The notes beneath the pieces are model-generated. The model saw nothing but the letters and a program-made list of their open reading frames with translations. It ran no database searches and was not told the DNA's origin. Position numbers and translations under genes: made by a program. A stretch of DNA of 64,000 nucleotides from NCBI GenBank assembly GCA_964569085.1, contig CAZMTA010000019.1, positions 7,649 to 71,648 of the forward strand. The letters are read 5' to 3'. This document shows, one piece after another, positions 1 to 7,503 of this stretch. The DNA is from JAJCZZ01 sp964569085 (GTDB lineage: Bacteria; Gemmatimonadota; Gemmatimonadetes; Longimicrobiales; Gaopeijiaceae). Position 1 is the stretch's first letter. Each line of letters begins with the position of its first letter.

Positions 1-1
1 C

Positions 2-274
2 TACGCGCCGGATCCGGGAGGCGTCGGACTCCCCCTCGAGGTGGCGTGGTCGGCGGCGGGGCGTCCCGTGGAGCTTCCGCTGGTCTGGCCGACGGCCCAG
101 GTGTACGGCGACCCCACGGCCCGGGTGTTCCGGGGCTCGGTGGTGGCGCGGACCCTCCAGGACGCCGCCCTGCCCGCCGGGGCCCCGCTTCGGGCGCGGG
201 TCCGCTGGGCGCTCTGCCGGGACGATCTCTGTGTTCCCGGCCTCACCGAGGTGGAGGCGGCGGAGCCGCGGTGA
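2..274 (+). CDS. Thiol:disulfide interchange DsbD-like N-terminal domain (5' end cut off)
   Basis: Only the last 90 codons are visible and the reading frame is open to the left edge. The visible piece has features of the periplasmic N-terminal domain of DsbD/ScsB-type reductases: an early Gly-Leu-Pro stretch, a Trp-Pro-Thr-Ala motif, and near the end a Trp-Ala-Leu-Cys then Leu-Cys-Val-Pro pair of cysteines, as in the redox-active cysteine pair of that family. The gene stops after this domain instead of running into the eight-helix DsbD membrane core, so it may be a stand-alone domain or the end of a reversed arrangement. It is convergent with the next gene (27-base gap). The family call rests on motif resemblance only. 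Confidence 0.5.
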   Translation, partial: YAPDPGGVGLPLEVAWSAAGRPVELPLVWPTAQVYGDPTARVFRGSVVARTLQDAALPAGAPLRARVRWALCRDDLCVPGLTEVEAAEPR

Positions 275-301
275 GCCGGCCGGGCGGGCCCGCCGCCCTC
301 C

Positions 302-1051
302 CTACGCCCGGTGCTCCGGGTTGGGGAAGGCGAGGTCGCAGCCGGCGTCCCACTCCTCCGGCCGGTTGCCGTGGGCCGGGACCCCGCCCGCCTCCTCGAG
401 CATGCGCGCCATGTGGAGGAGGTTCCAGGTCATGAAGGTGGCGTTCCGGTTCGTGAAGTCGTTCTCCGGGCCGCCGGATCCCTCGTCCAGGTAGCTGGGG
501 CCCGGCCCGACCTCGCCGATCCATCCGGCGTCCGCCTGGGGCGGGATGGTGTAGCCCAGGTGCTGGAGGGAGTAGAGGATGCCCATGGCGCAGTGCTTCA
601 CGCCGTCCTCGTTCCCCGTCACGACGCAGCCCCCCACCTTCCCGTAGTAGAGGTACTGGCCCTTCTCGTTGAGCCGCCCCGACATCGCGTAGAGCCGCTC
701 GACGACCCGGGAGCAGACCGAGGAGCGCTCGCCGAGCCAGATGGGCGTGCCCAGCACCAGGATGTGGGCGTCCAGCACCTTCTCCACCAGGGCCGGCCAG
801 TCGTCGGACTCGACGCCGTGCTCGGTCATGTCGGGCTGCACGCCCGGGGCCAGGTCGTAATCCACGGGCCGGAGGATCTCCACCGACGCGCCCAGCTCCT
901 CCATGATCTGCCGCGGAATCCGGAGGAGGCCCTCGGTGTGGGAGCGCCGGCCGGACTTCTTGAGCGTGCAGTTGAGGAAGAGGGCGCGGAGCCCGGAGAA
1001 GTCCCATTCTCGGGTCTCGCGGGCGCCGTTCGGGGCGTCGTTCGGGGTCAT
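302..1051 (-). CDS. Flavodoxin-fold NAD(P)H-dependent FMN reductase family protein
   Basis: This 249-residue protein looks like a soluble flavodoxin-fold oxidoreductase of the NADPH-dependent FMN reductase type. The first beta strand carries Leu-Asn-Cys-Thr-Leu-Lys (about 26-31), followed by the Ser-rich FMN phosphate loop, and a Gly-Thr-Pro-Ile-Trp loop sits at 101-105, which is the usual flavin-contacting loop of this family. There is no signal peptide, so it should act in the cytoplasm. The substrate cannot be told from sequence. It lies 22 bases downstream of the PAS hybrid kinase on the same strand and may be co-transcribed with it, which would fit a redox output but is only inference. 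Confidence 0.8.
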   Translation of the reverse strand: MTPNDAPNGARETREWDFSGLRALFLNCTLKKSGRRSHTEGLLRIPRQIMEELGASVEILRPVDYDLAPGVQPDMTEHGVESDDWPALVEKVLDAHILVLGTPIWLGERSSVCSRVVERLYAMSGRLNEKGQYLYYGKVGGCVVTGNEDGVKHCAMGILYSLQHLGYTIPPQADAGWIGEVGPGPSYLDEGSGGPENDFTNRNATFMTWNLLHMARMLEEAGGVPAHGNRPEEWDAGCDLAFPNPEHRA

Positions 1052-1073
1052 GGCCGGGCTCCCGGGTGCGGGG

Positions 1074-4025
1074 TCAGTCGCGCGCGCCGGCTCCGTCCAG
1101 GGCGCGTCTCAAGGTGTCCACCAGCTCCACGGGATCGAAGGGCTTCTGGATGAAGGCGATGTCGGGGGGCAGGTCTCCGCGCTGGCCGGGGGAGCCCTCG
1201 GCGTACCCGGACATCACCACCAGGGGGAGCTCGGGGCGGACGTCCCGGAGGTGGTCGACCAGCGTCCTCCCGCCCATGCCCGGCAGCACCAGGTCGGTGA
1301 GCACCAGGTCCACGGGGGTGCCGGCCCCCAGCGCCTCCAGCGCCTCCTCGGCGCGGCCCACGGCCTCCACCGCCAGGCCGGACCGCTCCAGGATGCGGGT
1401 GACCGCCCGACGCACGGAGGCGTCGTCCTCCACCACGAGGACCCGCGCCTCCAGGACCCGGCCCTCGGGGGAGCGCGACGCCCCACGCCGCCGGAGGGGC
1501 TCGGCCGGCGCGCCGTCCACGGCGGGGAAGCAGAGGGTGAACGTCGAGCCCTCCCCGGGCTCGCTCTGGACCTGGATGTCCCCCCCGCTCTGGAGGACGA
1601 CGCCGTGGGCCATGGCCAGCCCCAGTCCCGTGCCCTCGCCCACGGGCTTCGTGGTGAAGAACGGCTCGAAGATCCGGCGGCGCGTGGCGTCGGACATCCC
1701 CACCCCCGTGTCCCGCACGTCCACCGACACGTAGTCGCCCGGCGGCAGGGTCCCGCCGGAGTCGGGGGCCACCCGGGTCCGGCTGGTCCGCAGCACCAGC
1801 TCCCCGCCGTCGGGCATGGCGTCCCGCGCGTTCACGGCCAGGTTCATGAGCACGTGCTCGAGCTGGCCCGGATCCACCCGGGCGGCGGGGAGGTCGTCGG
1901 CCAGGTCCATGCGGACCTCCACGTCCTCGCCGATGATGCGCTCCAGCAGGTTTCCGAGGCCCCGCACCACCTGGCTGAGGTCCACCAGCCGCGGGCGCAG
2001 GACCTGGTCCCGGCTGAAGGCCAGGAGCTGGCTGGTGAGCTCGGCGGCCCGGTCTCCGGTCTCCTGGATCGTGGCCACGTCCGCCCGCAGCGGGCTGTCG
2101 TCGTCCAGGTCCAGGAGGAGCAGGTCCGTCTGGGAGCGGATGACGGTGAGGAGGTTGTTGAAGTCGTGGGCGATCCCGCCGGCCAGGCGTCCCACCGCCT
2201 CCATCTTCTGGCTCTGGAGGAGCTGCTCCTCCAGGTCCAGGCGCTCGGTGACGTCCCGGGTGGTCACCACGATCCCCTCCACCGCCGGGTTGTCGATGAG
2301 GTTCCGCGCGATGGACTCCACGTGGAGCACCTCGCCGTTCTTGGCCCGCATGCGGTACTGGGCCCGGCCGGCCTCGCCGGGGGCGTCCTCCACCACCCGG
2401 AGCTGGCCGCGCAGCCGGTCCCGGTCGTCGGGGTGGACCAGCTCGTACACGTCGCTCCCCAGGAACTCCTCGGGGTCGTAGCCCAGGGTGTGCCGGACCG
2501 AGGGCGTGGTGTAGCGGACCCGGCCTTCCGGGTCCAGGACGTAGAGCATGTCCGTGATCTCGGCGCTGAGGACCCCGAAGCGCTCCTCGGCCCGCTTCCG
2601 CTCGGTGATGTCCTCGGCCACGCCGATGATCCGGGTGACCCGCCCGGTCTCGTCCTCCACCGGGAAGGCCCGGTCCCACACCCAGCGGACCTCCCCGTCG
2701 GGCCGACGGATCCGGTACTCCTCCTCGTAGCTCCCGTCCCGCTGCCGGTCCAGCGACGCCAGCACGCGCTCCCGGTCCTCCTCCACGAGGAACTCCGCCC
2801 ACGCGGTGGGATCGCGGTACAGGTCCTCCACGGGACGACCCCATACGCTCTCGTACGCCGGGCTGACGTACTCCATGCGGGACTTGTCCACCGACGAGAT
2901 CCAGAAGACGTCGTCGATGCGCTCCGCGATGAGGCGGAAGCGCTCCTCGCTCCGCCGCAGCTCGGTCTCGGCCCGGCGCTGCTCCGACAGGTCTCGGACC
3001 ACCGAGACCACCCCTCCCGCCAGCCCCTGCTCCGGGTCGAGCCACGCCACCGTCTGCTCCGCCGGGAACTCGGTGCCGTCCGCCCGGCGCAGCGGACCCG
3101 TGGTCTGGAAGACGCCCCGGGCCAGGAGCGTCCGGCGGGCCTCGGCCAGGAACGCGTCGAAGGCCGGCGCGTCCGGGAAGAGGGCCCGAGCCGAGCTCCC
3201 CACCAGCGCCTCGCGGTCGTGGCCGAAGATCCGGGCCGCGGCCGGGTTGGCGCTGAGCACGGTGACGTCCGGATCTCCCGTGTCGACCACCAGGACCGCC
3301 TCCTGGAGGCTCGACACCGTCCGCTGGAGGAGGCGGAGGGTGTGGGTCAGGAGCTCCCGCTCCTCCCACTGGTCCGTGACGTCCTCCAGCGTGCCCACGA
3401 TGCGCCGGGTGTGTCCCTCGGCGTCGGTCACGGGGAAGCCCCGCTGACGGATCCGGCGCACCACCCCGTCGGGGCGGACCACGCGGTACTGGAGGGAGTA
3501 GGGCGCGCGGTCCGGATCCGCCAGGACCGCGGCCACCTCCTCCCGGTCGTCGGGGTGGACGATGGAGAGGGGGTCCTCGGCCTCGAGGATCTCCCGGCGG
3601 GAGCGGCCCAGGAACTCCTCCGCCCCCGGGCTCATGTAGCGCACCCGCGCGTCCAGGGACGAGAGGAAGAAGACGCCCCGGGCCTGGTCCACGAAGTCCT
3701 CCAGGCGCTCGCGCACGGCGGGGGCGTGGGGCACCTGGTTGGCCTCCTCCAGGGGGCGCAGGGTGGCGACGGTGAGGCTCCGCCCGTCGTCGGAGACGGT
3801 CGTGGACCGCACGGTGAGGGGCGGGGTGGGGGCCGTGGGCGAGCCGGTCTCGAGGATGCCGTCCGAGGGCAGCTCGAGGCGGGAGCCCTCCACGTCCTCC
3901 CCCAGGAGCGCACGGGCCGCGGCGTTGGCGGAGACGACCACGCCGTGGCCGTCGAGCACGAGGATCCCCTCGGGGCTCGCGTCCAGGGCGGCGGCCGCCA
4001 GGGAAGGTCGGTCTCGGAAGGGCAC
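1074..4025 (-). CDS. Five-PAS hybrid sensor histidine kinase with C-terminal receiver
   Basis: From a GTG at 4025 this is a 983-residue cytoplasmic protein without membrane segments. It has a short N-terminal PAS, then four PAS/PAC modules (several with His-Pro-Asp-Asp-Arg signatures), then a HisKA/HATPase_c core with Ala-His-Asp-Phe-Asn-Asn (phosphorylatable His near residue 618) and ATP-lid motifs Asp-Thr-Gly-Val-Gly-Met and Gly-Thr-Gly-Leu-Gly-Leu. A receiver ends the protein with acceptor Asp in Leu-Thr-Asp-Leu-Val-Leu-Pro near residue 911. An ATG at 4223 would add about 66 low-complexity, Pro/Arg-rich residues, so I prefer 4025. The signal sensed is unknown. It is divergent from feoA and shares the 281-base intergenic region with it. 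Confidence 0.88.
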   Translation of the reverse strand: MPFRDRPSLAAAALDASPEGILVLDGHGVVVSANAAARALLGEDVEGSRLELPSDGILETGSPTAPTPPLTVRSTTVSDDGRSLTVATLRPLEEANQVPHAPAVRERLEDFVDQARGVFFLSSLDARVRYMSPGAEEFLGRSRREILEAEDPLSIVHPDDREEVAAVLADPDRAPYSLQYRVVRPDGVVRRIRQRGFPVTDAEGHTRRIVGTLEDVTDQWEERELLTHTLRLLQRTVSSLQEAVLVVDTGDPDVTVLSANPAAARIFGHDREALVGSSARALFPDAPAFDAFLAEARRTLLARGVFQTTGPLRRADGTEFPAEQTVAWLDPEQGLAGGVVSVVRDLSEQRRAETELRRSEERFRLIAERIDDVFWISSVDKSRMEYVSPAYESVWGRPVEDLYRDPTAWAEFLVEEDRERVLASLDRQRDGSYEEEYRIRRPDGEVRWVWDRAFPVEDETGRVTRIIGVAEDITERKRAEERFGVLSAEITDMLYVLDPEGRVRYTTPSVRHTLGYDPEEFLGSDVYELVHPDDRDRLRGQLRVVEDAPGEAGRAQYRMRAKNGEVLHVESIARNLIDNPAVEGIVVTTRDVTERLDLEEQLLQSQKMEAVGRLAGGIAHDFNNLLTVIRSQTDLLLLDLDDDSPLRADVATIQETGDRAAELTSQLLAFSRDQVLRPRLVDLSQVVRGLGNLLERIIGEDVEVRMDLADDLPAARVDPGQLEHVLMNLAVNARDAMPDGGELVLRTSRTRVAPDSGGTLPPGDYVSVDVRDTGVGMSDATRRRIFEPFFTTKPVGEGTGLGLAMAHGVVLQSGGDIQVQSEPGEGSTFTLCFPAVDGAPAEPLRRRGASRSPEGRVLEARVLVVEDDASVRRAVTRILERSGLAVEAVGRAEEALEALGAGTPVDLVLTDLVLPGMGGRTLVDHLRDVRPELPLVVMSGYAEGSPGQRGDLPPDIAFIQKPFDPVELVDTLRRALDGAGARD

Positions 4026-4238
4026 GGAGCGTCCCGGATGGGTGAGAGGGTGGGGGCCGTTCCGCGGGGGGCGCCCGGGGGAGCGCGGCGGCAACCGAAA
4101 GGTGGAAACGTGGGCGTCGCGGGGCAATCGGGAACGCCACGGGGAGGGCGGTGGGGAGACTCCCCACGCGAGGGCCCGGGACGCCGTGGGGGATTCCCTG
4201 AATCTCCGTCGCCACCCCTCCACGGGTGGGCGCTCTAC

Positions 4239-4268
4239 TTTACAGCGACCGGGTGCCTTCCCTAGCTT
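4239..4268 (+). promoter_or_regulatory. Candidate sigma70-type promoter of feoAB
   Basis: A TTTACA (4239-4244) and a TAGCTT (4263-4268) are separated by 18 bases and lie 39 bases before the feoA start. The TAG-type -10 recurs at other gene starts in this window. Confidence 0.4.
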
Positions 4269-4271
4269 AGT

Positions 4272-4286
4272 TGAGAATCGGTTTCA
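4272..4286. promoter_or_regulatory. Fur-like operator in front of feoA
   Basis: The 15-mer TGAGAATCGGTTTCA matches the 7-1-7 Fur core TGAGAATCATTCTCA at 12 of 15 positions. It sits directly downstream of the candidate -10 and 20 bases before the feoA ATG, which is where an iron-responsive repressor would block transcription. The match is to the classical proteobacterial consensus, and Fur from this organism is not in the window. Confidence 0.5.
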
Positions 4287-4306
4287 ACCTTCCTCCCGGA
4301 CCCTCC

Positions 4307-4552
4307 ATGAGCGACGATCTTCGGCTGGCCCACGTGCCCATGCGCGAGACGGTGGAGCTCGTCCGCATGGAGCTGTCGGAGGACCAGGCCCGACCCCTCA
4401 TGGAGCGTGGCATCCTTCCGGGATGCCGCATGTGCCCCCTCCGGGTCTCGCCGTCCGGCGATCCCGTGGTCCTGGTGGACGGGACGGTGCTCGCCCTCCG
4501 GCGCGAGCTGGCGAGCTGCCTCTGCGTGAAGAGCGCCGCCGACGCAGCCTGA
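4307..4552 (+). CDS. feoA: FeoA ferrous iron transport accessory protein
   Basis: This 81-residue protein is a single SH3-like FeoA domain. It shows the typical Met-Glu-Arg-Gly-Ile-Leu-Pro-Gly turn followed by a strand with Pro-Val-Val-Leu-Val-Asp-Gly and Leu-Ala-Leu-Arg-Arg-Glu-Leu-Ala, as in other FeoA proteins. FeoA is a small cytosolic partner needed for FeoB-mediated Fe(II) uptake. I chose the ATG at 4307 because an upstream TTG at 4271 overlaps the operator candidate. feoB starts 10 bases after its stop, so the pair is an operon, presumably iron-repressed through the box at 4272-4286. Confidence 0.9.
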   Translation: MSDDLRLAHVPMRETVELVRMELSEDQARPLMERGILPGCRMCPLRVSPSGDPVVLVDGTVLALRRELASCLCVKSAADAA

Positions 4553-4561
4553 AGGCTGGTC

Positions 4562-6478
4562 GTGTCCCCCTCCGTCGGCGCCCCCTCCGCGCCCCCCGAG
4601 GAGCGCGCCGTCACCCCGGCGCCCCTGGTCGCCCTGGTCGGCCCGCCCAACGCGGGTAAGACCACCCTCTTCAACCAGCTGACCGGCCTCCGCCAGAAGA
4701 TCGCCAACTACCCCGGCGTGACGGTGGAGAAGCACCTGGGGCAGGTGGCCCTCGCCGACGGCCGCTCGGTGGACCTGCTGGACCTTCCCGGCGTGAACGG
4801 CTTCTCCGGGCGGTCCCTGGACGAGCGGGTCACCATGGACGCCCTGGCCGGCACCATCGAGGGCATGCACCGCCCCGACGCCGTGGTGCTGGTGGTGGAC
4901 GCGACCCGGCTCGAGACCCAGCTCATGCTGGCCGAGCCCGTCCTGGAGGAGGGCCTTCCCACCCTCCTGGTCCTGAACGTCATCGACGAGTTCGAGGACC
5001 GGAACGGCTCGGTCCACGACGACGTCCTGGCCGAGGAGCTGGGCGTGGAGGTGGTCCGCACCGAGGCCCGGAGCGGGCGGGGCCTGGAGGCGGTGCGGGA
5101 GTTCATCGGTCGCCAGGCCGAGCACCCGGGGCGGGCCTCCCCGCTGGGCTCCCACCCCGCCGGCGAGCAGGCCCGGGTCAGCCTTCCCATGCTGGACGTC
5201 CTGACGGCCCGACGGCGCAAGGTCCGCTCGGCGCTGGAGCGGGCCGCCTTCCGGGCCCCGGGCATGTCCGACGTCACCGAGCGCCTGGACGGCGTCTTCC
5301 TGCACCGGGTGTGGGGCCCGCTGATCTTCCTGGCCGTGGTGATCCTGGTCTTCCAGGCCATCTTCACCTGGGCCGTGCCCCTCATGGACGGGGTGGAGGG
5401 GCTCATCGGCCTCACCGGGGGATGGCTGGCCGGCGTCCTTCCGGCCGGGTGGTTCCGCTCCCTGGTGGTGGACGGGATCTTCGCGGGGGTGGGATCCGTC
5501 GTGGTCTTCCTTCCCCAGATCCTGATCCTCTTCCTCTTCCTGGGGCTGCTGGAGGACTCGGGGTACATGGCCCGGGCCGCGGTGATCGCCGACCGCTCCA
5601 TGCACCGGGTGGGGCTCCAGGGGCGGGCCTTCCTCCCCCTCCTCTCGGGGTACGCGTGCGCGGTGCCGGCCATCCTGGCGGCCCGGACCGTGGAGAACGA
5701 GCGGGACCGGCTGGCCACGATCTTCGTCACGCCCTTCATGACGTGCTCGGCGCGGCTCCCGGTGTACGCGCTCCTCATCGCGGCGTTCATCCCCGACCGG
5801 CCCGTCCTGGGGCCCTTCGTGGGCGCGCGGGCGCTGACGCTCCTGGGGCTCTACGCCCTGGGCATCGTGGCCGCGGTGGGCACGGCGTTCCTCCTCCGGC
5901 GCACCTTCCTCCGGGGGGAGCGGGCCGACTTCGTCATGGAGCTGCCCCCGTACCGGCTCCCGTCGCTGCGTTCCGTGCTGTACCGGCTCTGGGACCGCTC
6001 CAAGATCTTCCTGAAGCGCGCCGGCACGATCATCTTCGCCGTCACCGTGGTCCTCTGGGGCCTCACCCAGGTGCCGCGCATCGACGGCGCGCCGCCCACC
6101 GTGGAGGAGAGCCTCCTGGGCCAGATGGGGAAGGTCGTCGAGCCCGCCATCGCGCCCCTGGGCTTCGACTGGCGGGTGGGCGTGGGCATCGTGTCCTCGC
6201 TGGCGGCCCGGGAGGTGATCGTGGGCAGCCTCGGGACGATCTACGGCGTGGAGGACGCGGGCGAGGAGTCCTTCGAGCTCCAGGAGGCCCTCCAGGGCGC
6301 CCTCGAGACCGACGCCGCGGTGGCGCTCCTGATCTTCTACGTCTTCGCGCTCATGTGCATGAGCACCGTGGCGGTGATGAAGCGGGAGACGGCGGGGTGG
6401 AAGTGGCCCATCTTCCAGTTCGCCTACATGCTGGCCCTGGCGTACGGCGGCGCCTTCCTGGCGGTGCGCATCCTCTGA
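4562..6478 (+). CDS. feoB: FeoB ferrous iron transporter, classical type
   Basis: This 638-residue inner-membrane Fe(II) transporter has an N-terminal G-protein domain with G1 Gly-Pro-Pro-Asn-Ala-Gly-Lys-Thr-Thr (27-35), G3 Asp-Leu-Pro-Gly (74-77) and G4 Asn-Val-Ile-Asp. The membrane core from about residue 250 carries the two gate motifs: Ser-Gly-Tyr-Ala-Cys-Ala-Val-Pro-Ala-Ile, and Met-Thr-Cys-Ser-Ala-Arg-Leu-Pro-Val-Tyr. The start is a GTG 10 bases after feoA. It is shorter than the roughly 770 residues of E. coli FeoB, mainly in the soluble helical domain and C terminus. It differs clearly from the second FeoB at 14378, so the genome has at least two Feo systems. Confidence 0.95.
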   Translation: MSPSVGAPSAPPEERAVTPAPLVALVGPPNAGKTTLFNQLTGLRQKIANYPGVTVEKHLGQVALADGRSVDLLDLPGVNGFSGRSLDERVTMDALAGTIEGMHRPDAVVLVVDATRLETQLMLAEPVLEEGLPTLLVLNVIDEFEDRNGSVHDDVLAEELGVEVVRTEARSGRGLEAVREFIGRQAEHPGRASPLGSHPAGEQARVSLPMLDVLTARRRKVRSALERAAFRAPGMSDVTERLDGVFLHRVWGPLIFLAVVILVFQAIFTWAVPLMDGVEGLIGLTGGWLAGVLPAGWFRSLVVDGIFAGVGSVVVFLPQILILFLFLGLLEDSGYMARAAVIADRSMHRVGLQGRAFLPLLSGYACAVPAILAARTVENERDRLATIFVTPFMTCSARLPVYALLIAAFIPDRPVLGPFVGARALTLLGLYALGIVAAVGTAFLLRRTFLRGERADFVMELPPYRLPSLRSVLYRLWDRSKIFLKRAGTIIFAVTVVLWGLTQVPRIDGAPPTVEESLLGQMGKVVEPAIAPLGFDWRVGVGIVSSLAAREVIVGSLGTIYGVEDAGEESFELQEALQGALETDAAVALLIFYVFALMCMSTVAVMKRETAGWKWPIFQFAYMLALAYGGAFLAVRIL

Positions 6479-6505
6479 GGCGGCGCGCCCCCGCCCCGAA
6501 CGAAG

Positions 6506-6539
6506 CGAGGCCCGCGCCCCTCTCGGGACGCGGGCCTCG
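6506..6539. terminator. Stem-loop between convergent feoB and GPP34 genes
   Basis: CGAGGCCCGCG (6506-6516) and CGCGGGCCTCG (6529-6539) form a perfect 11-bp G+C-rich stem with a 12-base loop. It lies between two convergent genes, so it could end transcription in both directions, though neither side has a T tract. Confidence 0.6.
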
Positions 6540-6580
6540 TGGCTTCCGGGGGTTCGGGCCGTGTCCGGCCCCGGAGACCC

Positions 6581-7270
6581 TCAGGCGGCCGTGCCCTCGG
6601 CGGAGAGGACCGCGGCCTTGGTGGCCCGGATGACGGCGGCCTCGGCCTGCACCGCCGCGTCCCGGGTCTTCTCCGTCATCTCGGTGTCGGACAGGAGGGA
6701 CCGGACCCGCTCGCGGCGCGGAATGAGCTCCTCGGCGTCGAAGACGGCCATGAGGATCTCCCCGGCGGAGGCCAGCGAGGTGAGCAGCGCGGTGCGCACG
6801 TCCACCGGGTCGTCCCCGAAGACGGCGTTCCGGACCCGCCCCACGACTTCCTCCTGCACCTCGGGATCGAGGTCCGCGTAGACGGTGCGGCGGAAGACGA
6901 GGCGCACCCGGCCCTCGTGCTCGTCCAGGACCTTCTTCCGGCACAGTTGGCGGCACACGCGGAGGTAGAGCTCCTCGTGCTCCGCGAAGCGGTCCACCCA
7001 CTTCTCGGGGTTGGCCCGGCGCGTGGCGTTGACCAGCTGGACCAGCGCGTCGTCCAGGGCCGGATCCCCGGTGGCCTTCCGCTTGGTCACCGTCACCAGG
7101 TGCTGCCCGGTGCCGGGCTCGAGCTCGACACGGTCCTGGAGCATGAGCTCCGTCAGGATCGCGCCGGCCAGGGCGTACCGGAAGTGGGTCTCCTCCAGGA
7201 GCGACCCGGTGCGGTCGGTCAGGACGAGGAGAAGGATCTCTTCGGGGAGGGTGAGGTCACGTTCCGCCAT
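6581..7270 (-). CDS. GPP34 (Golgi phosphoprotein 3-like) family protein
   Basis: This 229-residue cytosolic, mostly helical protein matches the bacterial GPP34 family, prokaryotic relatives of the yeast Vps74/GOLPH3 phosphoinositide-binding proteins. The family pattern is visible: an N-terminal Leu-Pro-Glu-Glu-Ile-Leu-Leu-Leu-Val-Leu-Thr-Asp, then Tyr-Ala-Leu-Ala-Gly-Ala-Ile-Leu-Thr-Glu-Leu, then a basic segment with Thr-Lys-Arg-Lys. The function in bacteria is not established. The ATG at 7270 is preceded by AGGAG, so I prefer it to a start at 7303. The gene is separated from prfC by about 230 bases and has its own upstream inverted repeat. Confidence 0.8.
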   Translation of the reverse strand: MAERDLTLPEEILLLVLTDRTGSLLEETHFRYALAGAILTELMLQDRVELEPGTGQHLVTVTKRKATGDPALDDALVQLVNATRRANPEKWVDRFAEHEELYLRVCRQLCRKKVLDEHEGRVRLVFRRTVYADLDPEVQEEVVGRVRNAVFGDDPVDVRTALLTSLASAGEILMAVFDAEELIPRRERVRSLLSDTEMTEKTRDAAVQAEAAVIRATKAAVLSAEGTAA

Positions 7271-7370
7271 GGATCTCCTGTTGCCGAATTGTCTCGAAAC
7301 CAAAGAAAGATAACGACTTGCGCCCCGGACCCCGAACCTTTACCGGTGCGGGGAAGCTGCGGGGAGGATT

Positions 7371-7389
7371 CTCAGTCCGTAGGACTGAG
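7371..7389. promoter_or_regulatory. Perfect 8-bp inverted repeat, possible operator or hairpin
   Basis: CTCAGTCC-GTA-GGACTGAG is a perfect dyad about 100 bases upstream of the GPP34 gene and 115 bases past the prfC stop on the same strand. A short three-base centre suits a dimeric repressor site as well as a tight hairpin. I cannot assign a regulator. Confidence 0.4.
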
Positions 7390-7503
7390 CGCGCGAGGGG
7401 GCCGGTGGCGACGGGCCGGGCGGAGCGGGTGCGCTCCCCCCCTGTCGGCGCGGGACCGGGCCCAACCGGGGAGGGGAGCCGGGGCGCCCGGGCGGGCCCG
7501 GGA

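Noticed and set aside
903..4265. Open frame of 1120 codons on the plus strand opposite the PAS kinase
   Set aside because: It is a shadow frame caused by high G+C. Its composition is Val/Gly/His/Arg/Pro-rich without domains, while the minus-strand frame encodes a full kinase.
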